Source of the DNA: Rhineura floridana
Lineage: Eukaryota; Chordata; Lepidosauria; Squamata; Rhineuridae
Assembly: GCF_030035675.1 (NCBI RefSeq)
Contig: NC_084489.1
Location: forward strand, 38,446,340 to 38,510,339
Length of the DNA: 64,000 bases
Direction: 5' to 3'
Position numbers and translations under genes: made by a program. Every line of letters starts with the position of its first letter. Within the stretch, counting starts at the first letter, position 1. Shown here one piece after another: positions 12,401-23,243 of this stretch. The notes beneath the pieces were generated by a model. It had not been told where the DNA came from. It did no database searches and saw only the letters and a program-made list of their open reading frames with translations.

Positions 12401-13727
12401 TTGGAGTTCAGGGTGGGAATGAAAGGGAACTTGGATTAGGACCTCCTTTAAGGAATGAGGTTGAATGACAAATGAGAAGAAGGTTACCTGTTATAATAGA
12501 AACCAAATTTCTGCCTGTAAGGGAGTGTGGGGGGGTCTCAACCAATAATATTTGTATACAAGAAACCTGGACACTTAAGACCAAGGGTTCTAGTGCAAAT
12601 ACCCCTTGAGATTGAAACGACACCTAATAGAATATCCCCAGGTAGGGGTTAAATGTATAATGATCCCTGAAGTAATTTGTACAGGAATTGTTTGGATTGG
12701 AGTTGTAATAATAATAATACTTTGTCTGTTGAACATTTTCTTATATTTCTGGTTTTGTGAAGAGATTACCAGAGATGAAGAGGTGGATTAGTCTGAGCAA
12801 TGTGAAAGTTAGGATGGGAGTTGTGTTACCTGGGAGAAAATAACATTCGAAATGTTGTTTTCAAATAATAACACTCCCATCAGAAAAAGAGCCAAAAATG
12901 CCCAAGAAAAGTCATTCAGTCCACCACAGATTGACCTCCATAGGGTAAAAGTCATAGAAGTTCAGGATGAGCAAGTTGAATAGGAATAGCAATAGGGATA
13001 AGTGTTAATTTTTGTGTTTATATTGTTTAACCAGAAAGAGGGAAATATATGTCAAAATATAAAATTCATGATAATGGTAAGAAAGTGGCAGATGGCCAAT
13101 AATGCCAGTCAGAAGGTCCGGACCCAGAGTAGTTTGGTTAGGACAGTCCTATCCTGTATACTTATATTCAGAATAGAGACAGGATATGGAGAAATAAAAT
13201 GCCTGGGTAGGATGGGTAAAATATATAGTCAAACTGCTATGTTTGTGCAACAGGCAGGCTAATAGCACAAATAAGCTCCCTCCTCTATAGAAGGACCAGA
13301 CAGTACCACCAAAATAAGTTGCCTGTTAACTCTGTACCAGCATGAGAATGCTTGGAACAATGAGACCCTGTCAAGAGCTTTCCCACCAGTTCCCAGCCTT
13401 AAAACCTAGAGACTAAGGACACCACCAGTCCAGAGTTTCTAGGACTCACTCAAGAGGTGGGAACTTTGGATAGTTGTACAGGAGATGGGTCGAGTAGTTC
13501 TTCTCACCCTCAGGAAACAAGGGCAGACTTATGATGGTATCTGTGGAGGTGGAACATTACAGCTATCCTTCCTGAAAACTGGAAAGGGACATGTGCTATA
13601 GCACAATTGGAAAAAAACCATTTACCCTGGCATTTGAAGAAACTAAGATGTTTAGTAGAAGAAATAAAAGAGAGGCAATAGATTCCTAATTTGATAAAAA
13701 TATTTAGATAGACTCTATCAGGTATAG
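9455..13727 (+). other. Provirus interior, unrecognised
   Basis: AT-rich remnant sequence where pol and most of env should be. I could not identify RT, integrase or surface-subunit motifs by reading. Short hydrophobic stretches near 11,920 and 12,690 could be from membrane proteins but are not assignable. Confidence 0.5.
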
Positions 13728-14048
13728 ATGACCAACTTACTGGGTGGTTGGAGTCCAAGTTTGGAAAGTGGAAGGGATGGATTTTATATATTTACCTCAC
13801 TGATAATAGTAGCAGGGGTATTGACTGCTGTGGGGTGTTGCATCATACCATGTGTACGAGAGTTAGCACAGAGAATAATAGAGACGGCTGTAACCAAACA
13901 GATGCCTTTAGAACCTTCTCTTTATAATGAAAATGTGTTACTTTTAGCAGAACCAGAAGGAGATTCTCTATCCTTCCAGGAAGCTCGATGTGAGATCATA
14001 CAAAAACCTGAAGACTTAATGAAAAAGACAACAAAAAGGATGAAATAA
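13728..14048 (+). pseudogene. Provirus env transmembrane-subunit end
   Basis: The translation holds a hydrophobic span (FYIFTSLIIVAGVLTAVGCC) followed by a charged cytoplasmic tail ending just before the polypurine tract. This is the layout of the gammaretroviral TM C-terminus. The upstream part of env is not recognisable. Confidence 0.65.
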
Positions 14049-14061
14049 AAAGAGGAGGGAT
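14046..14061 (+). promoter_or_regulatory. Provirus polypurine tract
   Basis: AAAAAGAGGAGGGAT immediately before the 3' LTR, in the position of the plus-strand primer. Confidence 0.85.
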
Positions 14062-14775
14062 TGAGAGAAACGTATATAAAATGTTGCTTTTTCAGAATAT
14101 TCTAAGGATAAAATATGTGATTTTATTGTTAAGAATAAATGGTTAATAGGTTAATAGACTGTTTGCAGTAGATAATTCTATAGAAGCTGGAGTTAACGTA
14201 GATAGAGAAAAGGGGCTTTTTCTTAGAATAGGACATCTGTCTGAAGTTCAAACAAAGCAGCCAGAACAGACAGTTTGTGGTCAAGTTCCACTTCAAAATA
14301 GAAAGGGGATTTACACTTGACTAATTCAGCTGATGTTTTTAGCCCTTCATTGCTTTGCTTGATGTAAAGGGAGTTTTTATGCTTAGTTAATGAGGAGGGG
14401 AGGGGAGCAATATACCATATATGGGAAATAATAAATAAGGGTATAAGGTAGCCTAAAACTGAGGAGTGGGAGATGTAAACAGGGGAGGAGTTTCATGTGA
14501 CAGGGACAGGCAGATCTGATAGGCTGTGAACCCTGGAAGTACCTGACCAATGGGGAAAACAGGGGAGGGCATGAAGCGTCGGGCTAGGGGATAAAAGATT
14601 TGTACCAATGTCATTTGGGTGTGTCTGCCTTCTGGTAGGACACCCGTCCTTGCAAGTACGAAATAAAAGCTTTTAAAATTGATTCACACTTGTCTCTGTC
14701 GTGGGTCTTCCACAGGAGACCATTTTTGGGGTCTCATAGGGGGTTTTTCCCTTAAGGAAAACCACGTTTCTTACA
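14062..14775 (+). repeat. Provirus 3' LTR
   Basis: Same TGAGAGAAA...TTTCTTACA borders as the 5' LTR, with AATAAA at 14662-14667. It is followed by the CTAG target duplication and then the resumed L2. Confidence 0.93.
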
Positions 14776-16975
14776 CTAGAAAGGGAATTCCACAGTCTAG
14801 GGGCAGCCACTGAAAAGGCCCTATTCTGTGTTTTTACAAAGCAAACTTGTGAGAATGATGGAATAGTGAGTAGGGCCACACAAGATGAACTCAAAGCTCG
14901 GACAGGGTCATAGAGGGAGACACGATCTAACAGATAGCCTGGACCTAAGCCGTATAGGGCTTTATAGGTTAAAACCAGCACTTTGAATTGTGCTCGGAAA
15001 CAGATTGGAAGCCAATGGAGCTGGTACAACAGCGGGGTTGTATGTTCTCTGAGCCCAGCTCCAGTTAACATCCTGGCTGCGGCTTTTTGAACCAGTTTAA
15101 GTTTCCGAGCAGTCTTCAAGGGCAGCCCTACGTAGAGCGCATTACAGTAGTCCAATCGGGATGTAACTAAGGCATGTGTCACCGTAGTCTAGTCTGACAG
15201 GTCAAGGAATGGGTGCAGTTAGCATACCAATCTTAGCTGAGCAAAGGCACTCCCGGCCACAGCAGAGACCTGTGCCTCCAGGTTCAAGGCCGAGTCCAGG
15301 AGAACTCCCAAACTGCAAACCTGTGATTTCAGGGGGAGTGTAACCCCATCCAGTACAAGTTGGATCCCTATTCCCTGATCCGCCCTTTGACTGACAAGGA
15401 GCACCTCTGTCTTGTCAGGATTTAATTTCAGCTTTGAGATAGGCTTTGGGTGAAGCTTCTCCAAACAACTATTGATAAAAGACTTCTATTTCTTATTTTC
15501 CAACTTTACCAACCTTCCACCCTTCGGGTTCGGTGTGGAACTGATGGCTCCCTTACCAACCCTATCCCAGTCACCAGAGGGGTGAGACAGGGCTGCATAT
15601 TGGCCCCTACCCTTTTTAACCTTTATTTAAATGACCTTAGCCTGTATTGCCATTCCGCCACTTTTCACCCTCCTAAAATAGCAGATCATGCCTGCCCCCT
15701 ATTACTCTATGCCGACGATACGGCTCTTTTGTCTTTATCCAGAATAGGCCTTAGAAGGCTTTTTTGTGCCTATATGGCCTATTGTGATAAAAAAAAATTA
15801 ACCATTAATTTTTCAAAAACAAAAATTTTGATTTTTTCCTCTCGGCATTCTACCCCAGTCTGGCAAATTAACGGACAGAGGATCTCCCAAGTCAGGGATA
15901 TAAGTACTTGGGGATCACGTTCCATTCTTCACTCTCCTGGACCCCTCACATTCGCTCCTCCGTTTCTTCGGCCAATATTCTGGCTAAAGCGCTACTCCAC
16001 TATTTTTTCTCTAAAGGCAGGCAATTTATACCTGCCGCTACTAGAGTCTTCGCCGCTAAGATTGTCCCCCAGCTCCTCTATGGTAGTCCAATATGGATTG
16101 TGAATTTCTGCTCTAAAATTGAGGCCATTCTCTCTAATTTTCTCTGTTCCCAACGCAGTCTTAAGACTCGAGGCTGGGTTTTCTTCCCTAGAATGCCTTT
16201 CTTGGTCCCGAACATTGTGTTTCTGGTCCAAGATGGCTTCCACCAATCCTGCACTGGGATACCATACTGCCATGCAGTCCGATTGCTTTAGCCGCTCTTG
16301 GGCCAAAGTGGTGCAGCATAAATTCTCTTCCCTTGGCCTACCAATGGAGTCTCTAACCACACTTGACTCAAGTTCAGTCAAAATGACCATCAATAGGCGA
16401 CTAAAGGATATAGACCTCCAGCGAGACATAGCCAATGCCGCTACAACCTGTTCCCCCCTCCATTCAGGACTGAGGTTTTCTTCCCCCTCTCCTGCCCCGT
16501 ACCTTGAATTCTTAGACCTCCCGTGCTATAGATTAGCCTTCACCAGGGCCAGGTTTAATTGCTTAATGTCAGCCCTTCTGGAAGGTCGCTTCCGGGGCAT
16601 CCCGCAAGCCAACCGTTTTTGCCCCTGCCAACTTAATGAAATCGAATCCTTGTCTCATGTGCTCTTTACTTGTCCTCTCTATTCTACTGCACGTGCCAAG
16701 CTCCTAAACCCTTTGATTGTAAACCTGCCTGGAGGCACAACTCCGGACAAACTGCAGTTCCTCTTATGCGGCACTGATAAATTAATTTCGCTTGGGGTTG
16801 CTAAATTCCTCCACACGGCCCAATCCTCCCGTAGCAAACACATCTCTAACATCCTGGTTTGATAGATGTACCGGCTGTATATTTTTTATCTTTTATTTTA
16901 CTTTGCTTGTTTTAATCTTTTATATGTATAACGGGTCTATGACCGCACAATAAATTTGATTGATTGACTACAGCT

Positions 16976-17660
16976 TCCTCTTCCTTGACCATTGACCACA
17001 AGTGTTTGTTTGGGAGGGGCACATTGGCTACCCCTCTGCTAGGATATTGTATACAAAATCCCAGAGAGACAGGTTAACATTAAAATGTGGACTGTCAGTA
17101 TCTCTTACACATTGATAACACTTTCCTTTTCTTTAGGAATCATACTGTGGGCAAACATTTTAAGATACCCTTAATTAAAATGAAAATAGCTTCTAAGTCA
17201 TTCTAACTCAGTCTCCTCCAGCACAGCCCTAATGTCTATCCTAAGCAAGAGGTGCCTCTGCCAGGAAGCAGCCACCCCCTGTGGTGAATGCCACATAGTC
17301 CTCTTGTCTACCAGCTGCATGGTGGACAAGAGGGGAGTCCATCAGGGGGAACTCGAGTCTTAAAGCTGTGGGTGGTACTGCTGTCTTGCAGATTAAAAGA
17401 CTTCCGAGTAGGAGGAAACTGGCCTAGTCTGACGTGATCTGGCAGAAATTCTACAAGTCCTACTTCCTCTTCACTCCCCCCCCCCGAAATGGACCCAGGG
17501 TAAATGGGATGTGCTTCCAAATGTGCACTCCAATGTGAGTGGTATATTTCTTCAATGGAGAAGCTTTCAATGGAATGTGCACTTGAATGCACATCCAAAT
17601 GGGTTCCCATTGAAACGACTTCCCATTGACAGGAATTCAAAGCAGGCAGACCAGAGATAG
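16976..17660. other. Unannotated intergenic sequence
   Basis: No gene or named repeat. 17520-17640 holds a degenerate repeat of GTGCACTCCAATG / GTGCACTTGAATG phrases. Confidence 0.45.
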
Positions 17661-17778
17661 CTGATGTGGAGCCCTCCAGATATTGTTGAACTACAACTCC
17701 CATCAGCTCCAGCAAGCACAAACAATAATCAGGGATAATGAGAGTTGTAGTCCTGGAGGGTACCACATTGACTACTCC
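17661..17778. repeat. Palindromic hAT-type element, degraded
   Basis: Arms contain GCCCTCCAGATATTGTTGAA and GAGTTGTAGTCCTGGAGGG. The flanks AGAGATAG and TGAGATAG (17653-17660, 17779-17786) look like an 8-bp duplication with one change. Confidence 0.6.
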
Positions 17779-17786
17779 TGAGATAG

Positions 17787-19130
17787 ACCCTCCTTACTCA
17801 AATGCATATTTGGATGCACAGTCAGTAGTGTAGTGGCAAATTCAAAAGTGCAGGGCCCCACTGTGATAGCCACAGCCATGCCCCCTCCCATCCTTGCTTT
17901 TTCTTTTTTTGCTGCTGGGTAGAGAATGAGATCCTTGTTAGAGTTAGCTACTGAGAAGAGTCTTCTCAGTGGTTGACTCACCTCCTTTCACTCTGATTGG
18001 AAAGGACAAGGAAGCATGCTAGAAGACTTTTCTCAGTGGCCAACACACTCCCCTTTCATTCTGATTGGCTCATAGGATACTAGGGACATAGGGGCCCTGC
18101 TCCCAAAAAAGTAAGAGGACTAAGATGCTCTGACACCCCTGATGACTACACCCCTGTGCACAGCTCTATGGGTATGCTCTCTATCCATACCACACATTAC
18201 TTTCAACTGAGTTTGTACTCCATTTATATCAATGCAGGATGTGAAACGCAGGATGCGCATTTGTCTCAATAAATTTTTAGCTCTGTAGATAAAATGCTTA
18301 TGTTGTGTAACCTTTTTTTTAAATTAAGTATTGCTGCATTGGGGAGTGGCCGTACAATAATGTCACTTGGGTCTGAGAAAAATAACATCTGGTTAAGAGA
18401 GAGCATTTAGCCTGAGTACATGGAATCTTAAATCAGTCAAAGAGGATTATTTACTTCTCTCATAAATCTACAATGATAGCACCATTATACATAATGGTGT
18501 GGGGTTTCCTTTGGTCAGCAAAGAGAGAAGCACTGGAACCAAATAAGCATTTTGTGTGCAGTAATACGCACAACATATATCTTCATATGTCTTGTAAAGG
18601 TAGATGTAAATAATAATCTGGCATACTTAAAACTGTAGTGTTATTGGACAGCTGGGTTCTAAGTATAAATGAAAAAAACACCAACCCATTCTTATGTTTT
18701 ATTATTTATTCACTTTGTATCATTTTATCACATATTATCTTATTCATTCTAACAACAGGGTTCTGAAGTAGGGCATTAATATTCCCATTTTACACGTGGG
18801 AAAAAGCCTGAGAGAGTGGGACTTGCCCAAGACTATCATGGGAATTCATGACCGAGATGGATTTTGAATATGAGGTTTTCTGGTCCTTTGTACTTCCTTT
18901 AGTGTTAATTCCCATCTTATCAACATCAAGACGTTGCTGGTGTCCAGACAGAGCCCTCCCAACTGTTTTTTCCCCAGTGACATAATATCTGCTAGTTTCT
19001 GCAGAAAGAACAAGAGCAGTGGAAAAAATATCCACATAGGTTGTCTGATTTGTGAAAGACATTAATGTTTGACTTTACAGATTATGATGATAATCATCAG
19101 AATATTAGTGTCCAGATGTTCAGCTGATTG
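17787..19130. other. Unannotated intergenic sequence
   Basis: AT-rich, with no gene and no repeat I recognise. Confidence 0.45.
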
Positions 19131-19137
19131 CCTACCT

Positions 19138-19280
19138 CAGGGATGGAGAATCTGTGGCCTTCTAGATGTTGCTGGACTGCATCTCACATCATCCCTGACC
19201 ATTGACTGTGCTGTATGGGGCTGATGGGAGTTGCAGTCCAGCAACATTATAAGGGCCAAAGGTTCTCCTCCCCTAATCTA
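19138..19280. repeat. Palindromic hAT-type element
   Basis: CAGGGATGGAGAATCTGTGG at the left, GATGTTGCTGGACTGCATCT, and the inverted GGGAGTTGCAGTCCAGCAAC near the right. It is the same family as 26072-26209. No clean target duplication. Confidence 0.6.
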
Positions 19281-19644
19281 CATGGCAGAGAGCTGCAGCC
19301 CAAAGCTCTGAAATGGCAACTGTGGTTCTAAGCAGGCATAGAACTGTAGAAACCAGTGCAAAGTAAAATGTACTGGAGCTATAATTGTCATGCATGCATA
19401 TGGTCAGCCATCTACTCACTTATGGTCCAACATTCATGGTGAACCTTGCACACTGACTACATGTGGATGGTACTTGTGCATTAATACTGATAGCATGTAT
19501 ACTCAGGCCAGCTCACATGGCTATTGAATGTAGAGCTGGCTCCTTTTCTGAGGCAGGGCAGATGAGCCTCCCTCCAGCACATGTAAAAAGTCAATGCGAG
19601 AAAGATCTGGAGGGTGAGATACCAAGAGGAGGTGGACAAAGCTA

Positions 19645-20117
19645 TGGTCGGTATTATAAAAATACCAGATAGAAATAGGAATTAATTTGGTTGGTCCTAT
19701 TTCTTAGCAGAGATATAAAAATACAAGCAGCGGAGTGAGAATGTAACCAGTCTCAACCTTTCTCTATATAAATAACAACAGACACAATCTTCTTAGGTAA
19801 AAGATAAAGAAAATTTACTCACGAATTCTTCATATGTTCAGAAACATAGGCTCTAGCTTAGATGAAAGAAAAATAGTCTCAGTCCATCTTAGTCTTTAGT
19901 ATTGATGCTCTCACCAGAGAGAGCATCTGCCATGCGCCTCTCCCAATAGTGGATAGATCAGCAATGGAGAATATTCAAAAATCCCCCAGGACAAAGGAGG
20001 AGGAAGTCAGGTAAGTAACCCCACCCATAAGGAAGTTACATCATGGTAAAACAGGTACATGGGATATTTCCCTAAATATCCCTTAAAGGGAACATGCAGC
20101 GTTTGCCTATTCCAACA
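19645..20117 (-). mobile_element. Solo LTR with 5-bp target duplication
   Basis: 473 bp bounded by TGGTCGG...TCCAACA with the duplication AGCTA on both sides (19640-19644, 20118-20122). On the minus strand it begins TGTTGGAATAGG, like the solo LTR at 23524, so the minus orientation is preferred. No internal region is present: a single LTR is what recombination between two LTRs leaves behind. Family not known (Gypsy-like or retroviral, from the 5-bp duplication). Confidence 0.75.
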
Positions 20118-20122
20118 AGCTA

Positions 20123-20774
20123 TGGAGCAAAAACCTTCTGAATTCAGTGTATTTGTAGATAAGACAGAACACTGTTGAACTGCTACACCAATGGTATCTC
20201 ACACCTCTTACGCTATTTCCAGTAATGAGGATTGGGTCTTTAACTAGAGGGAAGGGAAATGCAGATGATTTCTGCACTGTGTGAAGCAAGTTTACTGAAT
20301 TTGCAAATGTACCTGATACAGATCTACAACTGCCAGGAATGCATAGAAAACTTTGGACCAACACATTTGGACAAGGACACAGACATACAAGGACAATATA
20401 GTATTGAAGGATCTGTATCCTGCTGACTGTCTTCTGTAAGTTAAAATACTGTGATTGTAGTTCTGTTGTTTTCATGTTTTTGGTCTGTATGGCATTCAAT
20501 TAAACAAAAAAGAAACATGCCTATGGTGAAGCAGCTATCTGAACTATTTGTCATGAACATAGATCTCAGTTTGGAAAAGCATTCCAAAATTTTCTCAAGT
20601 GGGAAAAAGAGAACAACAAATGGAGATGGCCAGACAGTCCTCCTTCAGTTACAAATAAAAGCCGGTGGTAGGAGCACACACATTTGTTGGGAGAAAAGGA
20701 AGTATCCCATGAATGATCACTGGAACGTGCCTTATATTGAATCATAGTGTTGGCCCACATACATCAGCGTTGGC
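20123..20774. other. Unannotated intergenic sequence
   Basis: No gene or repeat recognised. Confidence 0.4.
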
Positions 20775-21215
20775 TGCACCAGGAGTGGGGAACCTGTGGT
20801 CCTCTGGATCTGGTCTGTTTTGTATTTGTAAGGAGTCATGCCTTTAGTGTGAGAGCACCTGTACTTTGGAACTCCCTGACTAATATCAACCATCACTGTA
20901 TCCTTTTAGACACCTGCTGCAAACATTTCTGTTTTGGTGGGCCTATCCCGACACCATATGTTTTACTGGTTTTTCCTGTTTTAATGGTTTTTAAATATTT
21001 TAAATATGTTTATTTTATTTTGAACTTTTTTTTTTTAATTACAGATGTGTTTGTCACCCTGGGGTCCTTTGGGAGGAAGGGTGGGATATACATTTTATAA
21101 ATAAATAAATGTTGTTGGACTCCAACTCCCATCAGCCTCAGCCAGCAGAGCCAATGGCCAAGGCTGATGAGGACTATATTCTAACAATGTATGGAGGGCC
21201 ACAGGTTCCCCATTC
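20775..21215. repeat. Palindromic hAT-type element split by an L2 end
   Basis: GGGGAACCTGTGGTCCTCTG at the left belongs with GTTGTTGGACTCCAACTCCC from 21110 on; the right end reads GGAGGGCCACAGGTTCCCC. An L2 piece (20812-21108) sits between them. Confidence 0.65.
20812..21108 (+). mobile_element. L2 LINE 3' end
   Basis: Reads HAFSVRAPVLWNSL from about 20836, then the L2 3' region ending CCTTTGGGAGGAAGGGTGGGATATA and an AAAT repeat. 5'-truncated. Confidence 0.75.
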
Positions 21216-21219
21216 TGAG

Positions 21220-21345
21220 TCTACACTGACTGGCAGTGACTGTCCAGGTTTTCAAATAGGAGTCTTTTCTGGCCCTACCTGAATATGCCAGAGATTGATC
21301 CTGGGAACCTCTGCATGCAATCTTTTGAGTTAAAGCCCTGCAGCC
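21220..21345 (-). mobile_element. tRNA-derived SINE, partial
   Basis: CTACACTGACTGGCAG, then CCCTACCTGAATATGCCAG and a diverged box B (GATTGATCCTGGG). It lacks its left end. Confidence 0.6.
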
Positions 21346-22228
21346 TTTTTTCCCTTGTACAGAATCCTTCTCTGTCTCCCTCCATCCCCACTGGACTTGA
21401 CAACTCTTAATTCCAAATGGGCTATTTGGAATGGACTCATTCGTCAGTAGAAGCAGCTTTTCCTATCAGATTATTGCAGTGTCGGGAAAAAACTGCAGCT
21501 GCCAAACCTGTTCTTGACATGCATTTGTAAATGCTCATTCTAATGAATACATAGTTCACAGAAATATGAGCGGTTTAATTACTTAAATGTTCTGAGTCCC
21601 TTGCAGGAAAGATGTCTTATCAGGGAAAAATATTATTATTGCCAGTCTGAAAACGTGCTGATCAAGCAGCTTGGAACAAGTTTACTAGCCCTGCTTTACT
21701 TGATGGTTTTATTTATTTATTATTTCTGCAAGAGTATTTGCATCGCATCTGTAGCACTCCTGTGTACAAAGTGCTTGATAATAATTATCTCAGTGAACCA
21801 CAGAACAACTCTGATGATGATATTCTTCATGACCTTGGGCTCAAAGAAACAGCTAACCCAAAGCCACAATTGGCATAGCTGTCCCTAGATGAAGCACATC
21901 ACTGCATACTCTACAGCCCTACACCTAGGGGACTATCAATGGTCTGCAGGGTTCATTCAGGTGGTTCGTGGCGTGTCTGTGGATTTGTGGTTGAAGATGG
22001 GAGACAGCATATCTAGTACACTGAATATTCATATTGATTTTCAATTTTGTTGCTTTTATTTCTTACATGGTATTTTGTATTACAGTTTGAATTCTAGAGG
22101 ACTGCAGTTGCTACAACAGGCAGAAAAACCATTAAGTGGTCCAAGATCCTCCACAATTTTCACGTGGTTCATGGGGGGGAAAGTTTGGGAGCCGCTGTGC
22201 TACACAACACTATCCTCATAAGTTAAAT
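21346..22228. other. Unannotated intergenic sequence
   Basis: No gene or named repeat. Confidence 0.4.
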
Positions 22229-22543
22229 CAGGAGGGGGAACCTCAGGCCCAGGGACTGAAAATGCCCCCCCAGCCTCTCCATCTGGCCACACCCCTCCTT
22301 TGCACCCTCTTTGTGTGTGTTTTGGCTGGCTGGAATGTGCCCTTGAAGTCTGAAAATGCTTCCGCTTGCCGGAATGGAAGATAGGGAGGTGTGTGCAGAA
22401 ACTAGTCTACTGTACAAGGGTAAAATTTATATTCATTGTTCTGCCCGCTTTTGCCTCTTGTCCTGCTTACCGCTAGCACATGCCCCCCAGACTTTTGTCC
22501 AGAAGGTGTGGCCATCCAGGCAAAAGAGAGTTCCCCACCACTG
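22229..22543. repeat. hAT-like non-autonomous element
   Basis: Starts CAGGAGGGGGAACC and ends AGTTCCCCACCACTG, an inverted pair. The flanks AGTTAAAT and GGTAAAAT (6 of 8 equal) may be an old 8-bp duplication. No coding capacity. Confidence 0.55.
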
Positions 22544-22551
22544 GGTAAAAT

Positions 22552-23243
22552 GACGTCTGGACACAAGTCTGGGATGTGCTAGAATTCAACCCAATTGAGA
22601 TTTGGTACCAAATTTTCCATTAATTTGCTTATTATCTGTCATTGCAGATTGATGTTTATGTAGCAATATTTTGTGGCTATTTTCAAAAAACTTTTTTTAA
22701 AAAGCCTATGAAGTATCAATATTAAGAACAATTATTTTATCATTATTTCCTTTCAAAATATTGATATTTCCTTTCAAGATATCAATATTAATATCATTAG
22801 GTCCATTAGGTCGACAGAATGCTTTCAAACTGGCACTGGCCAACAGATCCCATCCCTAATTGCATGGCACCAATTTGCACATGTGCCATTATATGGATGT
22901 CAGAATGAATTTCCATATAAACAGACATTATTTCGTATAAAATGCTTCCACGAGACCTCAGCAAAAAATAATACATAAAAATGATGAAGGCATGTGGTGT
23001 TGAATGCAGACTTAAAACCCAGTTCCTGCTAGTCTCTTGAATCTTGACTGAGAAGTGTCTGTAGTGACACGCTACATGTGTACATTCCCCTTTCTCAGAA
23101 TAGTGGCCTGTAATAGACAACGTTTAACAATCACTGATATTGGAAAGAGCACAAAATAGCAGATTTCTTTTGTCAATTACTCTCATCAGTCTGAAACTTA
23201 ACTGCTTCTATTCAGGGCTGGCCCAAGGATATTGTAAAGTTGG
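22552..23243. other. Unannotated intergenic sequence
   Basis: Very AT-rich near 22,680-22,800, with three versions of a TTTCAAAATATTGATATT-like phrase. No gene. Confidence 0.4.

Larger units (their letters stand above)
7368..14775 (+). mobile_element. Endogenous gammaretrovirus-like provirus (broken, young LTRs)
   Basis: A 7.4-kb provirus with two LTRs (718 and 714 bp), a TG...CA boundary at both ends and a 4-bp target duplication CTAG (7364-7367, 14776-14779), as in gammaretroviruses. It has a proline-tRNA primer site, a 5' leader, a gag start, a late-domain-like PPPYSG, an env transmembrane end and a polypurine tract. No protease, RT or integrase could be recognised by eye, and the coding region is heavily broken. 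The LTRs differ at about four bases and one short length change. The insertion is therefore recent compared with the decay of its inside, which suggests it was already defective when copied. It is a fossil with no complete gene. Confidence 0.9.
7121..15435 (-). mobile_element. L2 LINE 3' part, inserted in the larger LINE and split by a provirus
   Basis: About 0.9 kb of L2 once the provirus is set aside. The right part (14780-15435, minus) reads LNPDKTEVLLVSQ, then LPLKSQVCSLGVLLDSALN, ALVTSRLDYCNALYVGLPLK and HWLPICFRAQFKVLVLTYKAL, ending with RAFSVAAPRLWNSL. The left part (7121-7363) carries the end of the frame and the classic L2 tail, GTAAGCCGCCCTGAG then an ATTT repeat. A GAGATA duplication lies at 7115-7120 and 15436-15441. 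Reading across this duplication restores the host LINE frame as SIPRDRLWVKLLQ, which fixes the borders. The L2 itself has stops between QLRLVC and the ALVTS block. Confidence 0.85.
6002..16965 (+). mobile_element. APE-type LINE, 5'-truncated, split by an 8.3-kb insert
   Basis: Left part 6002-7120, right part 15436-16965, about 2.65 kb of LINE. The target duplication GACTACAGCT lies at 5992-6001 and 16966-16975. The left part starts after the endonuclease domain, with WFDNEC, then TGKAPGPHAIPSDLLK, NFRPITLLSTVGKLYARYL and the RT motif A Asp at 7084-7086 (FIDLKSAFDS). The right part continues with VTRGVRQGCILAPTLFNLYL, the catalytic YADD (15708-15719) and a C-terminal zinc-knuckle-like CPCQ..HVLFTCP. 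Two frameshifts are visible in the right part, near 15,900 and 16,130-16,160, so the copy is dead. It ends with GGTCTATGACCG, AATAAA and a TTGA repeat. The clade is probably in the I/Vingi group, but I cannot fix it. Confidence 0.85.

Noticed and set aside
16119-16862. Independent host gene with a zinc-knuckle-like end
   Set aside because: It is the C-terminal part of the outer LINE, in a shifted frame.
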